Shown here piece after piece: positions 6,392-6,565 of a stretch of DNA of 6,565 bases; position 1 is the stretch's first letter, and each line of letters opens with the position of its first letter. The translations under genes and the position numbers were made by a program. The notes under the pieces are model-generated. The model ran no database searches. It was not told the DNA's origin and was given only the letters and a program-made list of their open reading frames with translations. Origin of the DNA: Thermoplasmatota archaeon (GTDB taxonomy: Archaea; Thermoplasmatota; Penumbrarchaeia; Penumbrarchaeales; Penumbrarchaeaceae); NCBI GenBank assembly GCA_016929175.1, contig JAFGJI010000039.1, positions 1-6,565 of the forward strand, given 5' to 3'.

Positions 6392-6565
6392 TCAATCGGA
6401 GAACTGGGCCCCGCACTTGGGGCAGTATTTCCATTCCTGCTCGGAGGGGTATTTGCAGACCGGACAGTAGGAGCTTGCTCTCTCCTTCTCCTTGATGACC
6501 TTCTTCTTGACATCATTGATCAATATCTTTTTGTCAATGGAACCCGGGAACTGGTAGAATATCAG
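6392..6565 (-). CDS. Zinc-ribbon protein, C-terminal part (runs off the window)
   Basis: The last 57 codons of a minus-strand gene whose 5' end lies beyond the window edge; the frame is open from base 6565 to the TGA at 6392-6394. The visible part has a lysine-rich, probably helical stretch (VKKKVIKEKERA, residues 19-30) and then a zinc ribbon: CPVC (Cys34, Cys37), ten residues, CPKCG (Cys48, Cys51), ending six residues later. The two CPxC knuckles are a standard metal-binding signature of small archaeal zinc-ribbon proteins, where the ribbon often ends an otherwise unrelated domain. The function of the missing part is unknown. The stop lies 5 bases before the methyltransferase start, so the two are very probably one operon. 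The C-terminus and motif are certain; the role is not. Confidence 0.8.
   Translation of the reverse strand: MIFYQFPGSIDKKILINDVKKKVIKEKERASSYCPVCKYPSEQEWKYCPKCGAQFSD

Overview
The window reads as a piece of an archaeal chromosome. A euryarchaeon of the Thermoplasmatota/Methanomassiliicoccales kind is my best guess, at moderate confidence. Arginine is written mostly AGG/AGA, isoleucine is often ATA, and Shine-Dalgarno-like sites (AGAGGT, GGAGGG) precede the genes. The lead gene belongs to an ATP-driven iron-sulfur redox family common in anaerobes. There is no rRNA, tRNA, CRISPR array, insertion sequence or phage gene. Almost the whole window is coding.

Layout: (1) 39-4307 (+) encodes a protein of about 1,420 residues. 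It has two ASKHA ATPase domains of the 2-hydroxyacyl-CoA dehydratase activator (HgdC/BadF/BcrAD) type, then a Cys-rich CxxCxxxC motif, then two HgdB/double-cubane-like halves that visibly resemble each other. (2) 4308-4416 is a 109-base intergenic stretch with two candidate ribosome binding sites. (3) 4417-5733 (+) encodes an N-formylglutamate-amidohydrolase-like domain joined to a C39-like cysteine peptidase domain. (4) A 17-base gap separates it from two convergent minus-strand genes. These are a class I SAM methyltransferase (6386 down to 5751) and, 5 bases upstream of it, the 3' end of a gene ending in a zinc ribbon (stop at 6392, running off the window).

The large protein appears to hold in one chain the parts that usually come as separate subunits: the activator dimer (domain 1 plus domain 2, each with two Cys exactly 39 residues apart) and the dehydratase/reductase heterodimer (the two homologous C-terminal halves). 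The expected job is ATP-dependent delivery of very low-potential electrons to an Fe-S cluster; the substrate is unknown. No dehydratase subunits, CoA-transferase or ferredoxin lie nearby, so the neighbourhood does not name a pathway. The amidohydrolase-peptidase fusion has its own leader and ribosome binding site and need not be functionally linked. The minus-strand pair looks like a separate operon. Other notable signals are a four-run G-quadruplex motif inside the methyltransferase gene, in a Gly-rich and possibly error-prone stretch, and a 22-base near-palindrome in the linker of the large gene.
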